Shown here: positions 1 through 12,269 of the stretch, in pieces | Layout of the letters: each line of letters begins with the position of its first letter | How positions within the stretch are numbered: position 1 is the first letter of the stretch | Assembly: GCA_020650975.1 (NCBI GenBank) | Contig: JAIPMN010009369.1 | Location: 1 to 30,150 of the forward strand | Length of the DNA: 30,150 nt | Source of the DNA: Apostichopus californicus | Lineage: Eukaryota; Echinodermata; Holothuroidea; Aspidochirotida; Stichopodidae | Reading direction: 5' to 3' | Program-made: the position numbers and the translations under genes | The notes under the pieces: generated by a model | Told to the model about the DNA's origin: nothing | Databases searched by the model: none | The model's input: only the letters and a program-made list of their open reading frames with translations

Positions 1-2016
1 AGAATGAATTAATTGAAACAAATTAACATTACCTTTGTATACAATTATTTGTTAGAAAAGGTCATGTAAATTTATTTCATTTAATTCATTCTAAAAAGTG
101 AATCATTACTACTGTATGTCATTAGGCCTAAGCTATGTCAGGGTTATTCAAATTGTCTACATGTAGGAATGAATACTGTAAAATGAGTCAAACTCAGTAT
201 AGGTATTGACAGACTTAAAACATCACCCACTGCAAAACTGTCTCGGACATCATTACATCCAGTTTAGTATGAATGAATGAATGAATGAATGAATGAATGG
301 GTGTCTTGGAAAAGTTAGGCCAATACAGTTTGCACATGAAATAGCTGTAACTTGAATACTCTCAGAGAAGCCATTGAACCTTTCTTTTTCTTCTTTTTTC
401 TTTGCGGGTCAAACTAAATACTACATCTAAAGTAGGGAGCAAAGATATTTACACAGAGGGAATGAGTATTGTGAACTAGTGAAGCATCACTGGTAACCTT
501 AGAAAACTTTGTTGCCCCTCTTATTCACTTGAAGTAAAAGTCTCTTCAAACTGAAAATTACCCTGTAGTCTACATTCTACTTCTACTCAGTGGGTGGAAG
601 AAAGGTGTGTAGTATGTAACAGGCATACAGTGTATGTATTGTGATGAAATGTTGACAACTCACAAATAAACGAGTATGGTTCACCTTACAGTATGTACGA
701 TTTAGGACCTACTAGTATTACACGGTGTGATTAGGGATAAATTACAAGCAAACAGTCTGCATGGCTAGCTGAGACTGAATAAATGAAACAGACACATGTA
801 TCTTATATGAAGGCTATAGCCTCTATACCCACAACTTGCCAATAAATTGTAAAATATTCTTCTCTAACACGTTCTTTGTCTGTAAACTTTGTATGAACTC
901 TGTGTAAAACTCAGCATACTCTTTGTAAAAGGCAGCTGTGTAAACTGCTCAAAAGTCTGAAAAATCTTGGTGCATACAGTTTAGTTTGTTGTTGTATGAA
1001 TTCGAGAGCAATCATTGTTTGGGTATTCCATCATGCTTGCATTTAAGTGGTACACCTCAGGCAATATATTATAATACATAGTCTGCACCAGAGGCACAAA
1101 ATGAAAGCAAATAAAGTAAGAGGGGAGGGCTAAAGACCACGGAGATTACACAGAACTCTCTGGTCAAAGTTGCATTTGAACTCTTGAAATTCTAACGAGC
1201 AAGCAGACTGTATGAGGTACTGTACAACATAATTGAGAGTGTAGTGGTCAGTGTACTACGAGCAACATTACACAATAACCGGGTACTGGTCATTACAATT
1301 GCATCTGTTGTCTATCCTATCTAATATATTGATTTCCAAAGTATACACACAACACTTCCAGCCCGAAAGGTGTGAGCTTACCTTCTGGAGTTCAACAACA
1401 TATTCAGCATATGCTTTCCACAAAATTTAATTAGGCTGTGCTCGAGAGAGAACAAGCTGAGTGCTCTACTAATTAACTGAGCTATTAAACTCTGTTATAT
1501 GTGTCACTCTGATAATTTTGTGAATTTTTGTTTGACTTAAATGACCATCAGTTCTCACAGTTCACATTTGGCTCTTACAACCTTTTTTCTGAACGAAATA
1601 TGTCTGGAAAATGTCATCGGAATTAAGTAACTTTTTTTTGCATCACTGCATAGATGTGTGTAATTTTACCCGTACATTCCTAAGATGTTGACCAAAAAAG
1701 GGCTTAATACATTTATATAAGTAGAAAGCTGTGGAATTAGCATCACCACTATGGCATGAATTAAGGCCTATGGTAGATGTTAGCTCACGTCACATTGGGC
1801 TCAAGCAGTTTGCGCCTTCACTCATCACTTAATGAGACTGCACATGAATGGTTTTACATGTTTTAACTTGCGATCATGAGAAACTACTGTATACTGTAGC
1901 ATGTATTCATGCATGAGACTGAATTATTTGGTTAAACCAGGTAAGGGGAAGCAAGACTTCTGTTTTGAGATGCCCAAAACTTTTACTCTACAAATTACTC
2001 TTACTCATACAAGTAG
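1..2016. other. No gene seen (upstream or intron-1 sequence)
   Basis: AT-rich, with stops in all frames. Apart from the GAAT microsatellite nothing is recognised. A good donor-like CAG|GTAAGG at 1940 follows a short ATG frame that ends in the wrong phase for hexokinase exon 2. Confidence 0.6.
271..298 (+). repeat. (GAAT)7 microsatellite
   Basis: Seven perfect tandem GAAT units. Confidence 0.98.
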
Positions 2017-2336
2017 CAGGGATGTAACCAGAAATTCAAAAGGAGGGGGGAGCAGAATTTTAAATGGGCATTCCTCACAAAGAGAGCATTATTACACTTA
2101 ACAGGGCTCCATGATGTATACCCAAAATTGTTTTGCCCAAACTGCCTCCAACATTGAAGGAAATGAACAATAATTACAGTGCTCAGACAAATGTTCAGGG
2201 GTAAGTTTGAGAAGGGTCGCTTAGCTTCCTTCAACCTGAAAGCGGGCTTTAATGATATTTCTTGCTGTATATTTTCGGTGGGGGGAGGGGGAGAAGGAGC
2301 GATCACTCCAATCCCTCTCCCCCGGCTACGTCCCTG
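2017..2336. repeat. Dispersed inverted-repeat element with GGGATGTAACC / GGCTACGTCCC ends
   Basis: CAGGGATGTAACCAG at 2017-2031 is inverted at 2322-2336 with 12 of 15 positions matching. Purine-rich G runs lie just inside both ends. Similar ends recur in repeats of marine invertebrate genomes (from general knowledge). The 101-codon minus-strand frame across it is not a gene. Confidence 0.5.
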
Positions 2337-3696
2337 GTCTGGTTGAAAAGCCTCTCTTACAATTAAGTAGCCTACAGATGAACCTGCAATAATGTTTATG
2401 CTAAAATGTTAAAAAGTTCACTTGCTTCAGTTGTAGGAGATGTGGAATAGGTCATATAAATCGACATGGATGTTACATTTGCTTACTGGGAATGAGACGT
2501 TCAAGTGTCACACGTGGATTATAGTATGTAGCACATGCATTTCACCTATCTTGGCTTCTAATTATCAGATGTCACAATTCTTGTCTGTTAAGAAACTCTA
2601 ATCTAACGTTAGATTTTAGCCTAGCAGTATAGGCCTAGGCTGTAATAAGTTAGGTTTCTGGCGAAACCAGCATTTCTATTGGTTAGTAATTCATCGATAC
2701 ATAACTTTACACCAATCACTCTTACCGTATTTGATAGTTCAGTACAAGGTGAATTCCACAATCACTGCTTTACTTTTCCCAACCATCATGATCACGAAAG
2801 AACGAGAAATAGAACTTCTCTTAGTTGGTGTGAAATCCTGATAAACATGACACGAACTCTGTAAACCATAAGAGAACGCTTTCTTATTGTAAGGTTGCTG
2901 CACTAACACTGTGCCCAACGACTTGTGAACTATAGTGAACTTGCTCAATGTAAACAGAACCTAATTTAGATAATATGAGGAAATTTAGGAGCGCCGGGGG
3001 ATCAGTCTGGGATTGAGAGGACCGGGTGATTGCTTCGGGCATAAGCGCAGTGCTGTGGGATTGGAAGGTGCAAAATATGTGATAATCGGAACAGGATTAG
3101 ACGCAAGAATGCATTTGTTGAGATATCTAACCACTCCTTATCGAAGGGCTCCATCAGTCATATTTTGAACGTCAAAGCTATTGATTGAAAAAAAAAATTG
3201 TATCTGGAATCCAGCTATAAGTTATATGACTATTTTACAGATCAGAATCATCACTGTACGGGACATGGTTGGGAGTTTGTCCCGAAAAATTAAACGCATT
3301 TTGCGTAACTAATCAACAACCTCCAAAATGAACAAATGTGATATAAGGGCTTAGAGCAAATACCAGAAGGGGAGCTATAGTTGTGAGCAATTATCCCTTA
3401 CGGCCGTCACCATGATCCCATACGAATATGGTAATGTGGACGTGTTGGATGCGTGCACGCGACTAGGTTGCCTAGCGATTATTTTTATTTCCATTTCGCT
3501 TAACATTCCAGAGAATGGGGAAAATAAGGCTCTATTTGTGTTTGTGATATAGATATAAACTGCACATCATCCCGACTGATTGGCCTAGCAATAGTTATCG
3601 TCTCCAAAGTTTTATCCAAAGTTGTATTATGGCGCTATACACATATACACAGCTCTACGATGGTCTTCCACGAAGCTGCAAGTAATGAATTATGAT

Positions 3697-3743
3697 AACG
3701 TCATCTTTGTCATATGATAACGTCATATGATAACGTCATCTTT
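3697..3743 (+). repeat. Tandem ATGATAACGTCAT repeats
   Basis: Three units of ATGATAACGTCAT occur with ATCTTTGTCAT between or after them. Each holds an ACGTCA half-site of the CRE/ATF type. Confidence 0.8.
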
Positions 3744-3897
3744 GTTGTTTTTCAAACGTTTTAGTAAAGTAGATCAACATTTTATGAACAGTTATGTTGA
3801 TTTTTTTTTACAGATGCAAGTATAAAATTGTTATTTTTGTCAATTTCATATTTATCATTGTTAACGTTTGCGTATGTGGTGTCTTTTACCACGCGTT

Positions 3898-3918
3898 CTG
3901 TGATTCTTGGAATCACAG
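3898..3918 (+). repeat. Perfect 9-bp hairpin
   Basis: CTGTGATTC, loop TTG, GAATCACAG. The A-rich and T-rich flanks do not make it a recognisable terminator, and function is unknown. Confidence 0.7.
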
Positions 3919-4142
3919 GGTTTTCATCTCCGGACGAATCCAACAATGGCTGGATGACTGGAAAAAAAAAATTAAATGAACAAAAATTAAAAAATTGAAA
4001 GTTCTTATTGGGAACTTAATTAATCTAACCGACTAAAGGATAAAAGCATCTTAAGTTTTCCACAATGTATGTTCTCACGTGCATGCAAGAACAGGATTTT
4101 TTACCAAGTGTACTCGCCAGACATTTCAATCGTGGGGGTCAC

Positions 4143-4155
4143 GGGGGGGGGGGGG
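4143..4155 (+). repeat. G13 run
   Basis: Uninterrupted guanine homopolymer, followed about 60 bases later by further GGGG groups (CTAGGGGTCTAGGGGAGGGGG). A G-quadruplex is possible. Confidence 0.9.
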
Positions 4156-5183
4156 CACAGCACTTAATTAGGGGAACAATGTTAATTTGTGAATGCCGTC
4201 CTAGGGGTCTAGGGGAGGGGGTAAATTGTTGATTAATTAAGGTTCCTTAGATGCAATCATATTGCAACTTGAAGTAACTTATGTTCAAGAATTTTCGGGC
4301 TTAGTCTGTCCGATATTTATGTTTGAAAATGAGGTAGATAAAGTTTTTGTTTTGAGTATTTTTTTTTTGACACAACAAAGCGCATCTAGGGGCGCCTGGG
4401 CATGATTAGAGTACAAACCGGTGTAACAGATGAGGTCAGCTTCTTAGTACAGTAATTCCCATCCCTCACATACATCGTTGGCTTGGTAAAAGCGTAGTTT
4501 CGGAGTCTCCAATACTTTCATTATATCTTGTGAGCTCGGTCTTTTGCTAAAGCCCAATATATAGTTTAATTCTTTGGAAGAAATATTAACTTGTGGCTAC
4601 GAATTGTAAATACCGGTAAATTGTTGATTTGCAGCAACGAATTAATATTTCCAATTTCGTAGCAACGATACAGAAATACTTTCTGTAACCCATTAACTTG
4701 TGCTTCGTTGTGAGTAAACTGTCCAAAAACAGAAAATGGAAAGTCGTAGCGTAATTGCAAAATGGTCGACAAGGTTGTACAAGGGCTAAAGCGGTTCTAC
4801 AATTTCATCCCAATGTCTCTCAGTGGTTGGGTCTATTCACCATGTTAAGTTTTAAAGCATGGTGGGGTTTTAATTCCACATAGCAAATATACCAAGGGAT
4901 TGTGCCACAAATACTATTTTGGAATATTTCCAAAAGCCCCCATGAAAACAAAATTCAGACAGTCCCGTCCAAAGAGTAAGAAGGCAAACTTTCTGCACCT
5001 TCGTACAATAGACCTAGTACTCGATGCTACTCGTCTGCCCGTTATACAATTTTCAGAAAAGTTGTTTCAATCTTACGCCACCACTTCCAACATTACTTTT
5101 CCAAGTACGGCCTTTCATCTATTGGCAGGGACGGCTATTTGCTCCGCCCACTTCGCTACAAGTATCTTATTCTAGCTTTCTAA

Positions 5184-5623
5184 AGGTGGCATATACTCCT
5201 ATTAGAGTCTATATCAATCCGCTGCCAAATTGCAGTAGGCCCTGGGAACATCTTTTTTGATATGTTATCAATTTTTTTTGTGGCTTGCATGTTTAAGAGC
5301 ATGAATGGAAGTACATGTGGTGCAAAAATTGTGTCAATTTGAGGCAATTTTAGACCCCTTTAGGCCTCTCAGGAGCAGAGTACGAAAGTTGTTTACTACT
5401 GAGAGAAGAGGTTTGTTTACAAGTGACGAAAACTTCAGGCGCTGATGGCAAAAAATCTTTACGGTCATGATACGGAAAATTGATGGGGCCATGAAGGCCA
5501 ACTTTTCAGTTCTCCAGCGATGGGTAGCGTTTTGCTAGTGAGAACTTCTATAAAACTTAAAGACCAAATTACTTTTGTGATTAGTGTGAAAGTCAATGGG
5601 GCTTAAAATGGGCGTATGCTACC
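5184..5623 (+). mobile_element. MITE, PIF/Harbinger-like, copy A
   Basis: 440-bp non-coding element with terminal inverted repeats (GGTGGCATA at one end; the reverse complement of the other end starts GGTAGCATACGCCC). TAA (5181-5183) and TAA (5624-5626) flank it, as in the 3-bp TWA target duplications of PIF/Harbinger elements. A reverse-oriented copy lies at 18277-18742, which independently fixes the ends. The superfamily assignment rests only on duplication length and sequence. There is no transposase. Confidence 0.72.
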
Positions 5624-5774
5624 TAAAGTGAACGGTAGTCAAATTCAGCCGTCATAAAACCAAGAAAAGTACTTCCGGGTAAAGTCTACTAATTATTGCG
5701 CAATATGCATCAACTTCATCGGCGTATACATAAATCTGGACCGATTGGGAGATGCGCAAAAACGCTCCATACAT

Positions 5775-5830
5775 TTAGGGCATAGAAATTGATTTAGGGC
5801 ATAGAAATTGATTAGGAATCAATTTCTATG
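5775..5830 (+). repeat. Tandem duplication with a perfect hairpin
   Basis: TTTAGGGCATAGAAATTGA occurs twice in tandem. The second copy forms CATAGAAATTGATT (5800-5813), loop AGG, AATCAATTTCTATG (5817-5830), a 14-bp perfect stem. Confidence 0.9.
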
Positions 5831-6209
5831 ATTTAGGGTCATATGACGTCGGTTAACGTATATACACCTAAGTGTGACGCGCTCCCATGTAGCACTCAAC
5901 TCTTAATCTTATAGTACTCCTTGAATGTGTATTCCATAAACAACGAATATCATGATCACATAGCTACCACCTTCCTGGTGAAGCTATGGAACAACGGAAT
6001 CTAGTTAAATGGTACATTTTTTCAATGTTTACCGCAATGATATGTTGATATCAGGTGAGCGTACGTCACATGACCATCCATATTTGGTACGTATTCCGTT
6101 GTGGGAGTGAGCGTTCCAGACCTATATCGATGATCAACCTGTGTGTGTGTGATGTGTACCTACATCGCATATATAATACGCCAGAACAGCCACTTGCCTG
6201 CGCACAAGT

Positions 6210-6464
6210 TTACGTTGGACTTGTATAGTACTGATTCATATATAGATATAGAGATGTGATAGGTACCTCGAGAGTGATTCCTCGGCCTCCACGCAATTTA
6301 GTGTTATTATTCACAATCCACAGGAAAAGGTGTGAAAACCCCAGAAAGGTTTTAGCTGTGTAGCCTAGGTCTGCTTCACTGTTCCCCAAAGAAGTGGTGC
6401 CACGAAGAATACCAGTAAAAAGCAGAATGGCAAGTCGAGTTGAACAGGTAGGGAAATACTTCAT
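6210..6464 (-). CDS. Uncertain minus-strand open frame with a signal-peptide-like start
   Basis: From the ATG at 6464-6462 the frame reads MKYFPTCSTRLAILLFTGIL: a Lys, then a hydrophobic core, then GTTSLGNSEADLG, which resembles a secretory signal peptide and cleavage region. A CTCGAG|GTACCT boundary at about 6268/6267 could be a donor. The family is not recognised, no continuing exon was found downstream on the minus strand, and the length is within chance for this sequence. Confidence 0.12.
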   Translation of the reverse strand: MKYFPTCSTRLAILLFTGILRGTTSLGNSEADLGYTAKTFLGFSHLFLWIVNNNTKLRGGRGITLEVPITSLYLYMNQYYTSPT

Positions 6465-6963
6465 AACTCGTTTTTGTGAGATAAATATAAATTTCTGGGT
6501 ACCTGGATGTAACTTCGGCATAGGCCCGACCAAGCCTAGGCCTATGTACACTATAGCCTAGGTAGGCTTATGTAGTCTACAGTTATCAATTCCACGATGC
6601 CGTTGTTTATGCGAAGTTCGTTCGGTCAGAAAAACAACACACATCCTTAAAAGTACAAAAAATAAGATGTAGATATAATAGCAGATATTTCAATCAAGCC
6701 ACAATAAGAGGAAAATACAGCTTGCTAGAAATAAGAATTTGGAGGTTGTGGACTGTAGCATGGACACTTCGAATTTCGGACACCAAAGCCTTAAAACACC
6801 CCAAAACTATATCTTCTGGTATAAATCACCTGAAAATAAACTTGATATGGTTGGAGAAGGTGTTATATTACGATACACGGCCAAACTTTCTTTCCTGCAA
6901 ACTGTTTTCACGTTGTATTCCAAGAAGATTCTTGTGATTGTGGAACTGGTATTTCTTTGCTAG

Positions 6964-7242
6964 AGTATTGCGAAATTCGGACACACAGTCCCACAGTGTG
7001 GCGCTGGTGATAAAATTGGTGGCGCAGTTGCTCTTTCAGTAATTATAACAGACTCCATAGATCTCCGTCATTTTATTGACAAATATGTAAGTATTAACTT
7101 GCACACGGGTCATTTTGGAGAGAAAATAACTGTAGCTTCGTACTTTTTGGTGAAATTTGGCTCTTCCTGTAGGTTGTCATGGTGAAATCGTGCATTTCTT
7201 AGGGGTGTCCGAAATTCGCAGTGTTCCGAATTTCGCAATACT
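6964..7242. mobile_element. 279-bp element with perfect 18-bp terminal inverted repeats
   Basis: AGTATTGCGAAATTCGGA at 6964-6981 is exactly inverted at 7225-7242. A further 15-bp inverted pair, CGAATTTCGGACACC, lies at 6770-6784 and 7204-7218. The ends fit a MITE-like or foldback element, but no clear target duplication is seen and no second copy is in the window. Confidence 0.5.
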
Positions 7243-8961
7243 GACTATACTTGTAAAACCTAAGACACGTTACAAACTTGTCAGTGTAACATGAAAACCA
7301 AGAAACAGTCCAGCCTTCATGATTGACTTCATGTTCCACACATTAAACTCAACATCCATTGACACCCATAAAGGGGGATAGTGAAAGAAATAACAATTTG
7401 TAACAAAGTATGTCTGTGGATCTTGCAGTATATATCCCATTGTTTTGGTGTCTTCACTTTCCTACCTATTGATACTAAATTTTAGAATTGTCAACTCAGT
7501 TGTTACCACTGCTGAAGCATAATAAAGTTAACTCTGAAACAGAGCTCAATGCTACATGGAAAACCATACCGGTATTAGTTACTTTTTTTTAATAAAGTTT
7601 TTCTATTTAGCCTTTTCTAACAAGATGGAGTGGCTTTAGAAAACTGTGGTATGTGTGTTGTATATAAATAGGAAGAGAAAGAGCCTACAACTGATTTTAA
7701 TGGATTTAAATTTTGGATGCTCTGCTATCTATATGTTTGCATGGTTTGAGTAGTTTGTTAATAAGACCTACGGGAGGCCACAATGAAGGTTTGACAAAAC
7801 TTCAACTTGTCTTTCATTGTGAGAGCTGTACAAGTGGAACTTTCAGGTTTCTGTCCATTGGGATTAGTATGTTTAAAAAGATCAATTGAATCATTGGAAA
7901 TGTATGGAACACTGTGTAAGACTATAACTTGTTAAACCTGGTGTGTTTAAGTGACGTACTCTGCACATATTCAGAATATGGACAATATGTGATATCCTGG
8001 GAAGAAGTTTCCAGGTCTTTCTTTTCAGTCAGCACAGCAAATTTGGTTGTCCAAAAATATATACCAAATAAAAAAGAATGATCAATATTTACAAAGTAGG
8101 AGAGATGTGTAGGTTTAGTGAATAGGATCCGAGCTGTTGAGCACAAAAAATATAATCCTGTCCCCTCTTAGGTGCATCATAAAGGCCTTTAATAGTACCT
8201 TTTTCCCGGTATCTCCAAAGTGATGGAGAATGATACCAATTTATCATTTTTCCTATTTGTACCTATTTTGGGGTATTTTTTAAATGCAATCTGAATTTGT
8301 TGTAAGCAACTAAGCGATCACCAGACGACCTCCAAAATAATCCAATTTGCACTTTAACACTTTAATGTTGTTGGAATGAACAGTATGCTTCTTCATTTTT
8401 ATATCAGCTTTACCTGAATTAAATGAATGCATTGCTTTGATGGTAGAACATTACTGGATGTAAGAGACTGATTTCGGTCAGCTTGCGGCTTTGATAAGCC
8501 AATGAGGCTTCTTCGCTAGTTCCGCTTGCAGAAGGATCTAAACTACATACATACATATATACATCCATGAACCTGATAAAATATTCCCTGTGCAAGTACT
8601 TTGTGTGGAATTGCTTAAAATTGCAAATGTTGTGTAAATATGTGTCTATTTTAAACAATCACCTTCTGTACTTTGAACATCAAGTATCTAATTAAAAAAG
8701 ATGCATTAATATAATAGATCTAGCCTATATAGATTTTGTAGTTCTCACACCTAGAATTTTACAGTTTGTAGCTACTTGCAAAAAAGTGCTTAAAAAGTCT
8801 ATATGCCTAAAATCAAGTTCTCAGTGGCATTTCCTGATTTAGAACACACATTAGTTATTGAACAGGCTTTTGAGAGCAGCCCAATAATCTTTGCTGGAAA
8901 TAAGCAGTAACACAGGGCAGAAGTCATGCCTGATGATTATTAACTGACATACCATGTGTAG
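7243..8961. other. No gene seen
   Basis: AT-rich, with only short incidental frames and one CATA microsatellite. Confidence 0.6.
8545..8564 (+). repeat. CATA-type microsatellite
   Basis: ACATACATACATATATACAT, a short imperfect tetranucleotide repeat. Confidence 0.8.
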
Positions 8962-9205
8962 AACATGTGTAGAGGCTTACCAATCGGGAGGTTCCGGGTT
9001 CGATACCCGGCCAGGTCATAGTAAGGTGGGTTTTTCATCCAAGAGCAATCTACGGTTTTCCCATCTGAAATGACTTTCTAAATTGAAAAGATCCCAAATT
9101 TGAGTTAAAATGTTGAATTGGAAACTACCCAACGTGTATGTTGTACTCCATTAAGCCCTTTTCTCCCACAAAATATAACTGCTGATTATTATGATGATTA
9201 TTATG
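8962..9205 (+). mobile_element. tRNA-derived SINE, short copy
   Basis: GGGTTCGATACCCGG at 8998-9012 is a perfect B box in a T-arm hairpin. It is followed by a body matching 27629-27730 (TAAGGTGGG, CCATCTGAAATG, GATCC, GAGTTAAAA in the same order) and an ATT-type tail at about 9183-9205. No acceptor stem or full cloverleaf is present, so this is not a functional tRNA. The 5' end is uncertain. It lacks about 145 bp found between head and body in the other copy. Confidence 0.65.
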
Positions 9206-11976
9206 TTTAGAACTGTTCTCAATGTCTGCCGGATGTCTACAGAATTAATACTAGTAGGAAAGGCAGAACTAACAGAAAAGTATTTTTTGAAAACTTGCAG
9301 TTTTAACATTGTAATCTCAAATTTTGAGGCTAATAGTAATTAAATATGTTATCTATGCACAGTACTGTACAGTAATGGTGCATTGCATTTGTGTCATATA
9401 TAATGAAACATGTGAAATGTTTGTTCACATAATGATGGTACAGTTTGGGGAACACAGAACAAATATGGATGGATGGGGATGGAAGGGAGGGGGGGGGTGC
9501 GTTGTTTCAAATATGCCCTGGCCTAGCCTGTACTAGTGTTTGACTGAACTTTTGTACTGTTGTTGTTTAATAACAAGTGCAAAATGGAAGTAACATTCTT
9601 TGGATTATATTTGTGTCTTGTGAATCCTGTCTCTTGGAAAAGATTACAACAAAAGGAGCACAAAAATCCCAAAAAAGCAAACATGAAATGATAAGTCTTG
9701 AAGTAACTAGCGTATGGATAGACTACTGTTGGTACATGTTAAAATCCTTATGTAGATAAGTATTCAGTACAAGCTTGATTTAAGCTACATACAGCTGAAG
9801 AAGGTATATAAATGAGTGTTCATTCATACTTGCTAAAAATTCTGGAATCTGATTGTCCCTTTGTCATCAGCTGGCCTTGCATTAACCTATGGATAATGCA
9901 CAGTAAACTCACCGGCGGATTAATGTAAGTTACAAAGACAAAAATCATCTCGATCCCAGCTAGAACTGTGAACAAGCATACTGAAAGCAAACAAATCAGA
10001 TCAAGTATATATTGTATGGCAACAAGCCCTTGAGTGTAATCACCCTTTGACAAAAATGACATTGCAGGACAATGCGCGGACATTGCACAACGCAGGACAA
10101 TGCACGAAGATGGGCATACCCCCTGTGATTAACCCCTATGTAATTTGGAGGTAACACTTTTTTTTAAATAGCTTGCTTTATCTACCCACTCTAGTGTGAT
10201 TTTGCCATGGTAAACTACAATTAACTTAAAGTTTGAATGGAAAGATGAGTCCCACTTTATGTAAAGACTCCCCATGTCATCATAATTTTATGATTTTTTT
10301 CCTTGTTTTATGTAAGTTCCCCGAATGGATCCAAGTGGACGGGAAATGGAAACGCAAATCTGACCATTTTCGTCGAAATATCTCAATGGAGAATTTCTCG
10401 GTACACTTTTCAGTTTTTAGCTTTTTTCATACCAAAGGCTTGAAGTAGAAAATCTAGTGCTTTCCATTTTCCATAATTTATCATATCTGTTAATCCTGTG
10501 AGTTAAGTGGTATACTACGTGTGTTTGCCAACAATTGTGGGTCTCAGAAAGGGAGCTCTGTATGAAAAATACTGTATCTAGGTTTAAAGCCATTGAAGTT
10601 TTATTTGCAAGGTATTCATTGTCAGATATATTTGTTTTTTGATATGTGTGTTGCAGGCTCATGAAGAACTACAGCATAGTGTACTACATTTTACCTTCAT
10701 CAACTCCATGCAATTTTGTTCACTCCAGTCAGAATCAACACAGCACAAAATTACAGTATTTTTGAATATATAATTATCATTGCACTTCAAAATCTGTAGT
10801 TCATCAAAATGTAATCTGGCCTGTCGATTCCTATTCGTAAGGCAATTCTGTTATAAATTCTGTTTTCATTGAAAGTTAATTTGCAATATACAGCTCATTG
10901 CAAGTCGAATTTGTGCTAACTGAAACAGGGTTTAGATATTATAAGATAGCTGGACGTGGGTATTTTATCAGAGTTTGAGTTGCTAAAGTAGTTTAGCATT
11001 CGTGTAGGGAAGTACAGCTCAATAAAATGTTGTTGTATATCACAGTTTGGAGTTTGTGTGAGATGTATTTCAACATGACAGATGGACAAAGTTGATTTAG
11101 AACTTTCTGATTCTTTTTCAAGTTTCCCATGGAATGTAAATGATGCTTCCATTTTTGCAAAGGAGTTCAGCTTCATCCTTAAGTGTTGCTACTTAGGGGT
11201 TAATACCATATCTATATCTATATGTACGGTATATTTTTCATTTGATAATTCATCTATGTATGTACTGTATTTCGTACATCACAGGTCTGCTAAGGGATGC
11301 CCGCGGGCATAGTTTCTGTAGCCTGCTACAAGCTTTTTTGAAACGCTAAGTCTGTAGTCATCAGAATGGTATAGAAAGGAAAAATAAGAAATTTGGGTAG
11401 TTTGTAAAACCGCAGGCTACAATTGAGTGTGATATCTATTTCAATATATTATAATAGTTGAAGAGTTGACATGTAAGGAGGAGTACCTTGGATTGGGTGC
11501 AAACGTTTTGACCGTTGCCTACAAGATTAACTAGCTCACCCATGTTACAAAGGTTCCTTTAAAAATCCATATACAGTACATCACTGTCACGCCTGCTTGA
11601 GGTCAATCGTGATGTATTTAACCTGGTCCTCTATATTTCTGGGTACCAAATGGTATGTGGTATAAAGTGTATAATATTGTAATATCATTTGTGCCCACTT
11701 CATCTTTGCATCTTTGCATGGAACACAATATGCAGTAGTATATATATAAAGCACAGGTTAAAATTTAATTGATGTCAGTAGTAACTAAATGTCCCTTAAT
11801 TCCTGAACATGGATACATGTATTACCCATAGTACAGTAGTTTAATAACACATATAATACCCCTATGGTTACTGTACACACATCACACATGGAAAATACCA
11901 TTAAATCAAGGAAGGAAATAATGTCCTGCTATAATTTTTTTGGCTGTATATCAGTAGTGTTGTACATTTAGTGTAC

Positions 11977-12003
11977 ATGCAGGGCATGCATTGCAGTACC
12001 ACT
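11977..12003 (+). CDS. Third weak candidate for hexokinase exon 1
   Basis: An ATG opens nine codons (MQGMHCSTT) that end in phase 0 at ACT|GTAAGT. The intronic side of this donor is the best of the three candidates. Nothing in the peptide is diagnostic. Confidence 0.1.
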
Positions 12004-12250
12004 GTAAGTGTAACTCTATCTGCCATGTGTACAGTAGTTACAGTACCTACTACCTACTAAGTGTAGATAAACCATGACAGGAAATATTTTAACCAGTTCA
12101 GATACCATGGTAGACTGTAGTGTAGTGCTAGTGTAATCAGTGTTGCATGCAAAGTGTTTGTTTAGGGCAGGTCAAATGCAAAACAACAAATAAAATCGAA
12201 GCTATGTAAAAAGGAAAGAAGAAATATATAAGCATGAACTATGTGTAGTA

Positions 12251-12269
12251 TTTTTTTTTTTTTTTTTTT
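12251..12269 (+). repeat. T19 run
   Basis: Homopolymer of 19 T. It could be the poly(A) tail of a minus-strand retroposed sequence, but no body is recognised next to it. Confidence 0.9.

Larger units (their letters stand above)
2337..5183. other. No gene seen
   Basis: AT-rich with a mildly CpG-richer patch at about 2990-3480. It contains the ACGTCA repeats, a short hairpin and a G13 run. Open frames are short and have no recognisable protein content. Confidence 0.6.
5624..6963. other. No confident gene
   Basis: Contains the tandem hairpin at 5775-5830, a strong donor-like CAG|GTGAGC at 6054 in the wrong phase for hexokinase exon 2, and the uncertain minus-strand frame at 6210-6464. CpG is somewhat higher than in flanking DNA. 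Confidence 0.5.

Noticed and set aside
2001-2306. 101-codon minus-strand open frame
   Set aside because: It coincides with the GGGATGTAACC inverted-repeat element and its G-rich flanks.
4900-5260. Two overlapping + strand open frames
   Set aside because: They run into the MITE at 5184, overlap in different frames and show no recognisable protein content.
8972-9017. Possible tRNA gene
   Set aside because: Only the T-arm and part of an anticodon-arm region are present. There is no acceptor stem or D arm, and the body matches a SINE copy elsewhere.
11307-11426. Inverted GTAGCCTGC / GCAGGCTAC pair
   Set aside because: Nine-base arms about 100 bases apart are within chance for this length of DNA.
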